This document shows, piece by piece, positions 11,980 to 22,740 of a stretch of 64,000 nt of DNA; the stretch's first letter is position 1, and each line of letters opens with the position of its first letter. Made by a program: the position numbers and the translations under genes. Where the stretch lies: contig PVNU02000868.1 in assembly GCA_003013855.2 (NCBI GenBank), forward strand, positions 3,838,501-3,902,500, given 5' to 3'. The DNA is from Liriodendron chinense. Lineage: Eukaryota > Streptophyta > Magnoliopsida > Magnoliales > Magnoliaceae. The notes under the pieces were generated by a model. It ran no database searches. It was given only the letters and a program-made list of their open reading frames with translations, and had not been told where the DNA came from.

Positions 11980-12465
11980 ACATGCGCGCTAGCCCCGAGC
12001 GCGTCTCTTAAATAGGATCATTTTACAAGTCCGATGAATTGGACGCGCAGGGACTAGCGCGTCATATAAATCGATAAACTATACGCGCAGGGAGTAGCGC
12101 GTCGTATAAATCAGAAAACCCACAAACCCAAGTCTCCGGCAGACACGCGAGTACCGCTAGCCCCAGCGCGTCGAAAAATGCATGAATTCTGCCAAAGTTC
12201 AAAAACAAGATGTGCTGGCATCAGCGCGTGGATAAAATAGGGAATTTTGCCAAACTTTGAAATTACACGACGCGCTGATGGTAGTGTGTCCAGTAAATAT
12301 GCACGCAGGACTGGTGCGTTCAAGATCTCCTAAATCCATTTTTGGACGCGCTATGGGTAGCGCATAGGGAAAATGCCCCACCTTGATTTTTACGACGCGC
12401 GCGATAATATTATGACGCGCTGGGGATATTTAATCGACGCGTTGGCGATTTGCTCAATGCACTAG
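11980..12465. repeat. Array of GC-rich palindromic half-sites, GACGCGC / GCGCGTC type
   Basis: At least eight degenerate copies of a palindrome built from GACGCGCT and AGCGCGTC arms with a short GC-rich centre (for example near 11985, 12041, 12081, 12150, 12270, 12344, 12391 and 12408), spaced 40-70 bp in AT-richer sequence. The same motif fills the LTR beyond the PPT, so it is shared by the LTR and the region just 5' of it. Confidence 0.8.
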
Positions 12466-12523
12466 CGAGAGCTTGAAAGTGTTGAAAATGAAAGTGAAAT
12501 AACGAAAATGGCCTGAGGTTTCC

Positions 12524-12531
12524 TATTTATA
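12524..12531 (-). promoter_or_regulatory. Minus-strand TATA box for the antisense ORFs
   Basis: TATTTATA on the plus strand reads TATAAATA on the minus strand, in the context CCACTATAAATAGGAAACC. It lies 60 bp from the PPT and points towards the two antisense ORFs. The transcript would have a long leader containing the palindrome array. Confidence 0.5.
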
Positions 12532-12590
12532 GTGGGACCCGGATAATTCCGACGCGATGCAATGGACGTTCGGCGTCCATCCCAACACAT

Positions 12591-12602
12591 CGGAGGGGCA
12601 TC
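12591..12602 (+). other. Polypurine tract of the Tat-like element
   Basis: CGGAGGGGCATC immediately precedes LTR start TGTTGGGG. A GGGG-CATC-TGTTG boundary is common in plant Tat-type elements. Confidence 0.55.
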
Positions 12603-12824
12603 TGTTGGGGTCGCAAAAGTCAAGGTCTTCGAAACAATGATTACGAGTGCCCAAATCATCACCTGACTAGATTTAGGGCCAGTGCATCGAAAATTGTGGC
12701 AAAAATCACAACACACATCACACTAGACCAAAAATGGAAAATTGAGCCAGTGGTGGACCCCACCAGTCATCATGATCAGAACCCTCCAAATTTGGGAGGG
12801 TTACCTCAATCAGGAAGAAATAGA

Positions 12825-13270
12825 GCCAGTGCATGGACTTCCGTCGCAAAGCGGGCCCCCGAAGCCCTCCGTTTCGCAAAACTCAATTTCGTAATACACG
12901 AGTACGTCGGCACATCAAGAAAATCCATGGTCAGTGCATCAAGAAATTCAGACAGTTTTGTGAAGTGAATTTCAGGACGCACTACCCCCAGCGTGTCCAG
13001 AAATTCACCCAGCGCATCATGAAATTCAGCAGTTTTACAAAGTGAATTTCAAGACGCACTGCCCCCAGCGCGTCAGAAAATTCGTCTAGCGCATCCAATA
13101 ATTCAGGAATTTCAGGATGCGCCGACCCTCAGCGCGTCCAATAAATCAGGCATTTTCAAGAATTTCAGGACGCACTGACAGCCAGTGCGCCCTAAAAATC
13201 AGCATTTCAACAAAGTCATTTTAAGACGCGCCGAGTGATTTTCTTGACGCGCCAACCCATTTTCTTGACG
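12825..13270. repeat. Palindrome array in U3, just upstream of the TATA box
   Basis: Repeated GGACGCACT-CCCCC-AGCGCGTC variants at about 12976, 13052, 13114, 13168 and 13223-13270 alternate with AT-rich 'aaattcag' spacers. The last copies end 40 bp before the TATA box. Confidence 0.8.
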
Positions 13271-13308
13271 CGCTTACACGTGGCGGTCTCCTATTGGCCG
13301 ACTTCGGG

Positions 13309-13316
13309 TATAAATA
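13309..13316 (+). promoter_or_regulatory. TATA box of the Tat-like LTR
   Basis: TATAAATA in a GC-rich context (CGGGTATAAATAACCC), with an inverted CCAAT (ATTGG) about 15 bp upstream. Transcription would start near 13340. Confidence 0.6.
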
Positions 13317-13519
13317 ACCCTCCCTCCGCCTCATTTGAACAGAATCAAGAGAAGGAGAGAGTTTTAGATTCTGAGATCGCTGGAATCCCTCGCCGAAATC
13401 CCTTTTTCCAACCGCCGGAAACCCTTTGCCGATCACCGAAAATCCCACTTCCAACCACAGGTTTGGTGGAGAACCTAAAAATATACAAGTGTAGTAGCGC
13501 ATCGCGAAATGCGTTGAAC

Positions 13520-13830
13520 CAAGCTTATTTTATCGACGCGCCGGCCCCAGCGCATCGTAAAATAGGCCAGCGGATCAGAAAAATAAACAGTTCCAAAACG
13601 AAGTCATTTTTGGACGCACTGGCCCCAGCGCGTCACTAAAATACCTCAGCGGATCAGAAAAACAAAGATTCCAAAACGAAGTCAATTTTGGACGCGCTGG
13701 CCCCAGCACGTCACTAAAATACCTCAGCGGATCAGGAAAATAGAACATTTTTAACAATCATTTTCGGACGCACTGGCCCCAGCGCATCAGTAAAATCGGG
13801 CCAGCGGATCATAAAAATCAGCATTTTGAA
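13520..13830. repeat. Tandem repeat, period about 77 bp, four copies
   Basis: Copies of GACGCRCTGGCCCCAGCRC start near 13535, 13612, 13691 and 13767, each followed by 'ggatcagaaaaa' and 'ccaaaacgaagtcattttt'. This is downstream of the TATA box, so it would be transcribed. Confidence 0.8.
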
Positions 13831-14406
13831 CGTTCATTTCCACACCTTTAAATCTTCATTTTATGACGCTTTCAAGCTCCGTTTGGACCTATTTTGGGTA
13901 TTTCGAGCGTTCCGGATGTAACGGAGCGGTCAAATAACTCATCCAGGGTCACCCAATGAGCAGAACGCAAGCCCTTGGAGTCCGATCCGATCCGACGAGA
14001 GGAATGGAGCAATTCTCCCGAAAAGAGGCCGCCAGCGCCCGGAACCATACTGATGTATTATCATTACATGTACTATCATAATATGACCCGGATTCAGGTC
14101 CGGACTAAGCAAAGGGGACTATGGTTAACACGATAAACCATACCAAGAGAGTTCCGAACCATTGCACGAAATTTGTTAAAGGCTGACACTTCAAGAACAG
14201 TCGATGCCCTAACCATCCAAACAGCATCCGCTGGTTGAGCTGCTCAAGTAAATACAACTGCAGATCGGTCTTCCCGTGGTCACCCCTCACAAATGACGGG
14301 CGCAGGCCCAGAGTCGCACCCCTTGGTTAAAAGCCATGACAGTCTCAGCCCGGATCTCTGGTCAAAACATGGGACATAGACATCTGACTCGTACAAAGAT
14401 GGATCA

Positions 14407-14506
14407 GTCCATAACAAATACAGGTCTCCGCGACCATACAAATACAGGTCCCCGCGACCACACAAATACAGGTCCCTACGACCACACAAACACAGGTCTC
14501 CACAAC
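14407..14506. repeat. Tandem repeat, period about 24 bp, four copies
   Basis: Four consecutive copies of AAATACAGGTCYCCGCGACC-type sequence lie near the 3' end of the LTR. No function is apparent. Confidence 0.8.
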
Positions 14507-14904
14507 AATGAACAAAGAGACCATAGTCCCCGCTGACTAGTCTTTTGCCTTTTAATCAAGGGTCATCGATCATTCGATGTAATTAAGGGCTCGTGCCAGA
14601 TCACGGCCTGGAATGTACAAGATCTCAGGATCTCTGGAATAAAATTCATCTTGTGATATCTTTTCTCTTGTGTACTTTTGTGAATGCTTGTGATTGGCTA
14701 TGAATGTTTCTATTATTCAGAACCCCAGAACAACAAAAAACACCACATTTCAAAAAATGTCATTGCGAGCATTTTTCTAATTCTAACAAATTTCAAATTT
14801 TGCAAACCCTGGGACTTGAACCCTGAATGTCCTGCTCTGATACCATGTTACTGACCGGTTGCGATTAAAGCTCGAGCTGTTAGGGAACGACAGAACAATG
14901 TATA

Positions 14905-15160
14905 TCAGGGGGTCCCATTCGACCACGTGAATTTAGCTCCACCCATTGGCACATCTATCATTTCATTTAGGCCGACACATTCCTCGAATCCTCTTATGCT
15001 TCTAGTGACTCGATTCCCATTTTTTTTCTTCATGTACAAACCTAATAACATTGAAATCATCCTCGACGCACCATGGAACATTAAAAGTAGCTCTAACTTA
15101 TCTAACTTTGAGCAGAATAAGTGTCTATTAGTTGGGAGACGAGGCCCATGCATTGCTGTG
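14905..15160 (-). pseudogene. LINE endonuclease-domain remnant
   Basis: Minus-strand translation shows the L1-type endonuclease signature in two frames: PWCVEDDFNVIRF (the GDFN motif with Gly replaced by Asp), then after a shift in an A-run near 15019, RSIRGFEECVGLNEMIDVPM followed by GAKFTWSN. In the intact family this apurinic-like endonuclease nicks target DNA to prime reverse transcription. The fragment is short, frameshifted and ends just after FTWSN. No RT domain adjoins it. Confidence 0.75.
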
Positions 15161-15181
15161 AAAAAGACACCTGAACTCTGA

Positions 15182-16340
15182 AGATATCTCCCTGAAGATT
15201 ATCGACACTAGAAAAGATCCAATAAAGCTTCCTTTTGTAACTTAGATATTCCTATCCCCAACCATCACTACACCCCTTGTCGTACCTTGAACAATCAACG
15301 TAGACCACCCCTTGTTCTTGATTCCCTAAATAGAGTCGAGAATTTTATCATCAAACACCTCCAATTTAGTCTCCTGGACAGAGAATTTGAATAGTATACT
15401 TTTTACGCCTCCAACAACACACACATACATATGCACACAAGTGAGAATGAATACTTGTGAAGGGCAAGGGCATTTAAAACTGTTTCTAGAGAACTGCAGA
15501 TTAGGACTTTCAAAATAGGGAATAGAATGTATCACAGATACATTGGCTCTCTCACTGTTCCACCCTGCACTCAAAGAGTCATATGGACCATTATCAGGAA
15601 GGTCTGCTCGTTAAACCCTGTCCTAGGTATTTTAGAAGTAGGATAGAATGGGCCCTGAATCTGAAAAAAAAAGTGTGGCTAGAAACACGTACAATGGTCC
15701 AAATCCAATGAGCATGTGTGACTCATTTGGTGAATGTACTTTCCTCTTTTTTTATATATATGTGGCATGGTCAGAGTGAATGACACAGATTAATAACACC
15801 TATCCCATCCAATGGTGTTAACGAAGCCTGTGAGGCAACCCCAGTCCGTCAAAAGCTTGTTAGTTTAATTTTTTTAACATGGTACTATTAATTTCATTCA
15901 TGCTCATGACTGCATATTAGGACTGTTTCAAAATATGGTTGTACAGTCATTCCAATAACCCCATAGAAAAAGAAAACAAGTCACACCTATCGCATATACC
16001 ACTATACATCACTGAATAAAACCTGCAGAAAAACAGAGAAGGCATGCTCCGAGACTGGCAAACTAACATACTTACACCCACCAATATAGTTGTTGCACTA
16101 GAAAACCAGTGGAATCAGGAAATCAACAGACCATATAGCTACCACAAACAAGACATCCCTATAGAAATCCATCCATGCATTCTTCTCAAACCCAGGACTC
16201 ATTGTTGAAATGCAGTCCATCTACCATTCAGCAACCGGCATGAACCCATTAACTCATCAAGCCCTAACAACAAAGATCTTCACAAAATGCCATTTCAAAC
16301 CCTAATCTTCCACAGATCTTCCTCAAGATTTCACGGAAAA
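15182..16340. other. No recognisable feature
   Basis: I see no conserved reading frame, TE terminus or RNA gene here; the sequence is AT-rich with short homopolymer runs. Confidence 0.5.
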
Positions 16341-16347
16341 AAATAAG

Positions 16348-17034
16348 GGGTCATTTGGATGCTAGTAAATGATTTACTAGTAAATGACTCAAGTACTAGT
16401 AAATGATTTACTACCTGTTTGTTTGGATGTAAGTTGTAAACAATTTACTAGTAAATCATTTACAGTGTTTGGATAGCCTGTAAATGAGTTATATCCTGTA
16501 ATTATATATTCACACCTGAGATAGTTTAGAGAAGCAATTCAGTAAATTACATTCAAATTGCATATTGGATCATTGGGTTAAGCCCATATCACTAAAGCTT
16601 AGAGTTAATCCTCAAAGAAAACCGAGTAGTATGTGAGTCATACAAGTTGGGCCCACGAATTCAAATGTTATTATCAAAGGGAGGGAGGAAGGGAGCCGCT
16701 GCCGAAAGGGTCTTTGAAGCTTGGAAGATCACTAGAGGGAGGGAGGGAGGGAGGGAGAGAAGGCGAGAGATTGCAAAGAGGGAGAGTGAGAGAGAGCCGT
16801 TGGATGTTCTGTGATAGCCAGGTGTGACTCTGCTTTATAGCAGAAATTTCAAAAATAGATCTGTTGCCATTTACTACCCTTCATCTCATTTACTAGTAAA
16901 TGAAATCTCACCTTTTTGCTAGTAAATGGGAGAAAGCATTTGCTAGTTAATGACTTACAGGTAGTAAATGATTTACTAGCAAATGGGATCATCCAAACAA
17001 AAAAATGGTCCATTTACTACTAAATCATTTATAG
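16348..17034. repeat. MITE-like element with TTTGGATG ends and TAGTAAATGATTTAC repeats
   Basis: The left part (16348-16500) and right part (16880-17034) contain many direct and inverted copies of TACTAGTAAATGATTTAC, and both ends carry a TTTGGATG-type stretch in inverted orientation (right end: CATCCAAAC). The centre is GA-rich (GGGAGGGAGGGAG, 16735-16790). The TIRs are imperfect and I could not fix a TSD. PIF/Harbinger- or hAT-type origin is possible. Confidence 0.45.
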
Positions 17035-17391
17035 GCTATGAAACAAAAAGAAAAAGAAAAGAGATGAAGAGAAAAAATACCTTGGGAGGTCTAGTGATGC
17101 TCCTTGACAATCGGGGCCCCGATGAGGGGAGAGAGAGAGATGGCCGAGAGGGAGGGAGAGATCTGGAGCGACATAGGACAACAGAGTAGAATGAAAGAGG
17201 GAGGGGAGAACGAAAGGAACGCGGGTGTGTGTTCAAACTGTATTGGCGGGAGATGTAGGGCTCGCACTTTCATTAAATGAGGGGATTTCACGGCTAAAAT
17301 TCAGGTGTCGTTAGGCTGCGTTATACTCGACCCTAACAAAACCAAAAATAGAAAACTCATTTGTTCAAGGAGAGGATTGCCATGTAACATC

Positions 17392-17844
17392 GATCCTTGT
17401 GGCCGGGGTTGCGTGGGATCGACAAGGGAAGTCCGTGACAAATCCACTATGTCCATATGTTTTTAAAGACAAAAATAGGACAAGATTCTAAAAATCAGGC
17501 AGATTCAAAACTCAGGTGGGCCACACCAACAAAATGGTGGGAACACCAATGTCCACTGTTAAAACCTTCCTGGAGTTGACCATGATGTTTATGTGCCATC
17601 CAAACCGTTCAAAGAATTATTAACACTCAGATAAACGGTAAGAAAAAGTATCATCCTGATGCTAAACTTTTATCACCGCTCAGTGTTCAATACCCACTGT
17701 TTAGGGTGGTATGGCCCATCCGAGTTTTGGATCTGTATTATTTTTAAAATCCTGTACTACTGTGGTCTTCCAAAATAGATGGACATAGTGGATTTGTCAC
17801 GGACATCCCTGTGGATCCCACACAGCCTCGGCGAGGGGTCACAG
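17392..17844. repeat. Foldback repeat copy (Mutator-type long-TIR family)
   Basis: The two ends are inverted copies: left ...GTCCGTGACAAATCCACT and right AGTGGATTTGTCACGGAC..., with the family's internal CATGATGTTTATGTGCCATC between. About 450 bp. Confidence 0.75.
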
Positions 17845-18279
17845 GCAATTTGCTCCCTTCTTTCGACTTATTGCAACGTGATGCTCCAATGCACCCCACG
17901 TATTGCAATTTGATACGTCGACCTTTAGCCATTTGAACTGGGAATCTCTAAATGATCCAAACCGCGCATGTGATATGGATAGATTGGATGGAGATGTTCG
18001 GATAATTATCTAATTGAAATATTTGAACCCTCTTATTATGTAAAATTTATTGTGACCATCCATTTTCATAGCAAAAGACTCAAAAATCCGAATGGTTTAA
18101 AATTTTCATTTCGAAGATATTTATTTGTTGCCTATCTACTATGCAAGTTGGGGATCATCATATAAACGGTTTGGATCATTGGAAGGCGACCCAAATTCAA
18201 ATGTTAAAGTCCTGACGCATCACATTGCAATACGTCAGGAATGCATACAGAAAACCTCCTCCAAATAACGGGCTCGGAT

Positions 18280-18700
18280 TTCCTTCTAATGGACTCTGAT
18301 TTCCTATGAAAGCCTTTCACTACTAGGTGGGGTCCACCATAATGTTTGTGAGAAATTCACCCCATCCAACCGTTTTGTGACCTCATTTTAGGACGTGACA
18401 AAAATGAGGTGGATACACAGCTCAAGGGGCCATATAAGAGGAAAGAGTGGTGATTCAGTGACAACTCTTGAAACATTTGTATGGCCACATAAGTTACATA
18501 TCATGTTAGTTTTTTTGTGTTTTCACTTCATCCCCGTGGGAATGAACTTATATATGGTTTGGATGGTATATGAACATCAAGGTGGAGCCCAGGGATATTT
18601 CAATGATAGGAAACTCTTTCCCTAGTTTTCCCTCTGGTGTGGCCCACCTAGCATCCCAGCCTAGAACTTCCTATGAAAGGCTTTCATAGAAAATCTACCT
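18280..18700. repeat. Foldback repeat copy, rearranged
   Basis: CTATGAAAGCCTTTCA near 18310 and CTATGAAAGGCTTTCATAG near 18670 flank family phrases (AGGTGGGGTCCACC, CCATCCAACCGTTTTG, GTGGCCCACCTAG). The inverted arms are less complete than in other copies. Confidence 0.6.
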
Positions 18701-19329
18701 CTCGGTTAATCCATGGCTAGAAATGATTCCCAATCCCACAAGATCAGTAGTTCATTACGGTAGGTCACATTGTATATATTTGGACTTATTCAATTTAAAC
18801 TCTTCTTTTATGTTATTTAATATAGAGCTTTCATGCTAATTATTTAAAAATGCCTTTCTTTTTTTTTTTAAAATCATCTCGTCCTATTATATTTTATTGT
18901 TTAATGGTCTTGAATAACTGGCTGTAGCAATTTTTTGTCCTACCAATATTAATTATATGAATGTGCAACTTCTCAGAAGCATTGCTAATACACAAAAGAA
19001 AATAGTAAGTGCCATGTAGGAACTTGGATGCACCAAGATGAGGATTATCCGTGATAAGTGCTAGTACACAAATGAGTTTTCTATTTTCATTTTTGTCAGG
19101 TTGAGGATAACGCTGCCTAATGGCACCTAAAATTTGGTCATGAAATCTCCTCATTTAATGAAAGTGTGGGCCCTCCATCTTCCACCAATTTGATTTGAAC
19201 ATACACCGATCGCACGCTTAAAGGTCTAACTGGAGTCGAACATAATCTGCGTTTGAGCGAAAGGGGTTTTAAGAGGGGAAGGGACAAAAGGGATTTTGGT
19301 TTCCCTCTTATTTGGGAAGGCAGTTTGGC

Positions 19330-19845
19330 AATTGACGTTGCCACTAGCCTGGTGGATAGAGGTCCATGCTCCATGGGGCCCACCACACGATGTATGTGTT
19401 TATCCATGCTGTCCATACATTTCCCAGTATCATTTTAGGGTTTGATCCAAAAAATGAGACAGATCTAAATCTCAGGCGGATCACACAACAGGAAAACAAT
19501 AGTGATTGAATGTCCACCATTAAAAACCTCCCAGGGCCACTATAATGTTTGTTTGACATCCAACCACCCGATTAGGCCACACAGATCTAAATATAGAAAA
19601 AAAAAACAAATATTAGCTTGCTCCATAACTTTTGTGGCCCCAAGAAGTTTTAAATGGTGGTCGTCCAATTAACATTGTTTCTTGTGATGTGGTCCATTTA
19701 AGGTTTGGATCTACCTCAATTTTAAGGTCATTATATAAACTGATCTGAAAAAATGTATGGATGGCATGACATCATGGTAGGGCCCACAAAGCACCGAGTG
19801 CTAGCCATTGGCTAGTGGCAGGTTTACTAGCCAATCCGCATCCGT
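19330..19845. repeat. Foldback repeat copy
   Basis: Left arm GCCACTAGCCTGGTGGATAG and right arm CTAGCCATTGGCTAGTGGC are inverted, with GGGGCCCACCACACGATG and CATGGTAGGGCCCAC just inside. Family internal sequence lies between. Confidence 0.7.
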
Positions 19846-19849
19846 TACC

Positions 19850-20640
19850 CTAATCGTGTTAGCCCAAGTTCATATATTTTATGTATATCTATCCTATCCA
19901 TCTGTTCTTTAATATCATTTTAGGACGTAATACCAAACCTTAAAAAGATCCAAATCTCAACGCCTAGATTAGAGTTTGGGGTCCAATGACTATACATTTC
20001 TTGGATTTTCATGAGGTTAGCATGTTTCAACACAATTTTGACCTAAAATTTTGGCCCAATTTGGAAATATGATCCAGTCACTCTATTCTACTCATCAAGA
20101 GCTTTGATTTGATTGGTCACTCGCCTCGATCGAGATTCGAATGAGAATGATATTGGACGGACAAGATTGATCAACAATATGTTAGGCCATATCTTGCAAT
20201 CTAATAATTAGATTTGAGTGAAATTTAATCTAAACATCTGAAGTCATTTACTCTTCAGTATTGATTGATCATCAGATTGTCCAAAATCTATCTAGATCTA
20301 GACAAATTGATCGTGCCTATTTAAAGAGTGTTTTGGACGGATGTGATTCGCTTCAGGTCAAATTGGGCTGAATTTTGTTTTCGGTCCTAATTAGCACGTT
20401 TCGAACATATCTGACCATTCAGATCAATTTTAGGATGGCCTAATCATAGAATTTGATAAATCTCATCACTTATAAGTTATTCTTGCAATTACACTTCATT
20501 ATACTTGGGCCATCATTTTTTGTACAAATGAAGTTGTGAGTATACATAAACCAATCTGATAGGCAGCTCACTAAATGAGTGTAATTTTTCATTTTCAACA
20601 GTCGAATAAATGTGCAACCATAAATTTGGTCCACTCATTT
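19850..20640. other. No recognisable feature
   Basis: AT-rich sequence without a convincing ORF, terminal repeat or RNA gene. Confidence 0.5.
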
Positions 20641-22240
20641 CAAATTTCTCAATTGTTTCAATCCTAAACTTTTATTTTTAAATCATATTTTTGTTCAAAC
20701 TTCTCAAATTTTTTTGAAATCTCAATTTCAATCAAAATCTCTCCTTTTCTTTTTTTATTGTTGTCAAACTTATCATTTCCTTCAAACTTCCCAACTTTTT
20801 GCTTTTTTAAAATACAAAATCTTTTTTTTTTTTTTAATTTCAAATCTCCATTTTGTTTTCTAAATCTCATTTTTTTTCAAACTCCTGAACTTTTTCAAAC
20901 TTATCAAAAATCTTTTTTTTTTTTTAAATTTTATTCAAACTTCTCAATTTTTTCAAGATGTTATTTTATTTTATTTTTCCAAAATGTCAACTATTTTCAA
21001 AATCCTTGTTTTAATCTCAATTCCTTTCAAACAATGTCAATGTTTTTTACCAAACTTTTAAGCATTTTTTTTTCAAAATCACAAATTTTTTAAATTGTCA
21101 ATTTTCTTATTCAAAATGTTAAATTGTTTTTTTTCCAAAATCTCAATATTTTTTTAAATCTTAATTTTTTCAAAATCTTATTTTTTTCTCAAACATTGTT
21201 AATTTTTTCAAGATGCCATTTTTTCCCCTCAAAATGTCCATTTTTTTTTTCAAAAAATCAATTTTTCGAAAACATTGTCAAATTTTATTTTGAACTTCAC
21301 TTTTTCTTTTCAGAATCACTATTTTTTTTTTTTACTTCTCAATTTTCTTTTTCAAAATGTTATTTTTTTTGTCAAAATCTCGATTTTTTTTAAATCTCAA
21401 TTTTTCTTAAACATTGACAAGTTTTTCCCCAACTCCTCCAACTTTTTATTTTTTCAAAATCACAATTTTTTTAAGCTTCTTAATTTTCTTTTCCAAAATG
21501 TCAATTGTCTTTTCAAAATCACATTTTTTAATCTCAATTTTTTTTTTAATTTCATTTTTTTCAAACTTCTCCATTTCATTTTTCAAACTATTTATTTTTT
21601 CAAAATTCTTAATTATTTTTATCAAACTTCTTAATTTTTTTCGAACTAGGAAATTCTTAATTTCTTTTTGAAAATCTCTTTTTTTTTCGAAATATTATTT
21701 TTTCAAACTTATAATTTTTTTTTTCAAAGTGCCGTCTTTTTATATGCTGATATTTTTCAAATTTTCGAGTATTCTCAAACAATGACAATTTTTTCAAAAT
21801 CACAATTTGTTTAAATTCCTCATTTTTCTTCTTCAAAATGTCAATTTTTCACAATCTCAAAAATTTTAAAATCTTAATTTTTTTTTAACATTTTAATTTT
21901 CTTCGGACTTGACCATTTTTTTTAAAATATCATATTGAGTTTTTCAAATTCCTCAATGTTTTTTTTTTTAAAATTAGAATTATTTTATTTTGAAAATCTC
22001 ATTATTTTTATCAAACATCTTAATTTATTTCAAAATACAAAATCTCGAATACTTCATAAAAATCTTAAATTTTTTAAAAAAGCTAATTTCTTTTTCAAAA
22101 TCTTAAATTTACTCAAACGTTGTCATTTGTTTTTTTTTTTTTTTAACTAAACCTTCTTTTTCGATATGTTAATTTTTTTTTCAAATCTTGGTGTTTTTTT
22201 TTAATCTTTAAAGCGTTCAATTTTTAAAACAAACCTTGAC
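20640..22240. repeat. 1.6-kb T-rich degenerate microrepeat tract
   Basis: Almost entirely variants of TTTTTCAAAATSTCAA and TTTTTCAAACTTCTCAA. Phe/Asn/Ile/Ser-rich ORFs in it are by-products. A mirror-image tract (A-rich, AAAATTGACATTTTGAAA) lies at 48190-49325, next to the left end of the CACTA element. The shared neighbourhood of ACGACGGA repeats suggests this is the terminal part of a related CACTA element. Confidence 0.8.
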
Positions 22241-22244
22241 CTTG

Positions 22245-22375
22245 ATTTAACGACGGACTTTATTCGTCTCTAAAGGAAAAAGACCGTCGCTAAACGTTAT
22301 TCACTGCGATGGAGCATGTTTGTCGCGCAATGTTGGAATGCGACGGACCAAATTCGTCGTAGATCTTTATCAAGC
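22245..22375. repeat. CACTA-type subterminal repeats, first block
   Basis: AACGACGGACTTTATTCGTC, GACCGTCGCTAAACG and GCGACGGACCAAATTCGTCG are the same palindromic subterminal motif (ACGACGGA-N-TCCGTCGT) seen at both ends of the CACTA element at 47805-60216. Confidence 0.7.
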
Positions 22376-22514
22376 GATAGATAAAATACCCCAAGAAGGG
22401 GATAGGCCTAAGTGGAGAGAAAAAAGTTTTCCATGTGATGGGAAATGAGAACTATTAGCCCCTCACAAGGTTTGTGAATAAGTGATTGTCTGATAATGAG
22501 CAGGGAATATCCAT

Positions 22515-22670
22515 CCTCGTGTGGGGATGAATCAATATAATTTTGAATGAGAGCTCTGGATCTTTGTTCACCTCTTGTAGTAATAATATCTCGGGGTTTG
22601 CAGCGATAACTTGGGATATCTATTATACAACCATTAACTAAAATATGTCTATGGTTAACTAATCGCCTAA
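22515..22670 (-). pseudogene. rps4: Nuclear copy of plastid rps4 fragment (NUPT)
   Basis: The minus strand encodes RLVNHRHILVNGCIIDIPSY followed by RCKPRDIITTRGEQRSRALI, the S4 RNA-binding part of plastid ribosomal protein S4. Similarity runs from the LVNHRHILVNG segment to SSPHED and then ends. No start codon or C-terminus of rps4 is present. Only a few residues differ from the usual plastid sequence, so the transfer is not ancient. It is directly fused to a plastid tRNA gene that is far away in normal plastid genomes. A copy via mitochondrial DNA is possible. Confidence 0.85.
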
Positions 22671-22672
22671 CT

Positions 22673-22740
22673 TCCAATAGGATTTAAAACTATACCAAAG
22701 GTTTAGAAGACCTCTGTCCTAACCATTAGACAATGGACGC
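22673..22740 (-). pseudogene. trnR-UCU: Nuclear copy of plastid trnR-UCU, 3' end missing
   Basis: Reading from 22740 down: GCGTCCATTGTCTAATGG begins the acceptor and D-arm, AGGTCTTCTAAACCTT holds the TCT anticodon, and the T-arm follows. The last four bases of the acceptor (the 3' half of the stem) are missing, because rps4 sequence starts there. One D-loop base and a few T-arm bases also differ from the plastid gene. Not expected to be a working tRNA. Confidence 0.85.

Larger units (their letters stand above)
9209..14735 (+). mobile_element. 3' part of a Tat-like Ty3/gypsy element with antisense ORFs
   Basis: The plus strand shows a PPT (12591-12602) and a 2.1-kb LTR (12603-14735, TGTTGGGG to CCAGAACAACA). 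Upstream of the PPT the only protein-like signal is on the minus strand (9209-11382), with its own TATA box at 12524-12531. Extra ORFs in antisense orientation between pol and the 3' LTR are known from plant Tat-lineage Ty3/gypsy elements, and this layout matches. The gag-pol part and the 5' LTR are not in the window. The left side is interrupted by the Tekay element. Lineage assignment is inferred from layout, not from pol. Confidence 0.55.
12603..14735 (+). repeat. LTR of the Tat-like element (2.1 kb)
   Basis: Starts TGTTGGGG and ends CCCCAGAACAACA, giving the short terminal inverted repeat typical of LTRs. It contains a TATA box at 13309, an AATAAA signal at 14638-14643, palindrome arrays (12825-13270), a 77-bp tandem repeat (13520-13830) and a 24-bp tandem repeat (14407-14506). 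By position it is the 3' LTR. The region after it does not contain a PBS in the plus orientation. Confidence 0.6.

Noticed and set aside
14834..14845. GCTCTGATACCA, reverse complement of an initiator-Met PBS, with a GGGTTCAAGTCCC B-box-like motif nearby on the minus strand
   Set aside because: No LTR terminus or internal coding region of a minus-strand element adjoins it, and no A box or tRNA fold was found; may be a remnant of an old LTR element or tRNA-derived repeat.
20758..22150. Several Phe/Asn/Ser-rich ORFs
   Set aside because: Low-complexity T-rich microrepeat tract; many overlapping frames are open for compositional reasons.
22408..22740. Working tRNA gene and ribosomal protein gene
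   Set aside because: tRNA lacks its 3' acceptor end and rps4 lacks start and C-terminus; both are plastid-derived fragments.
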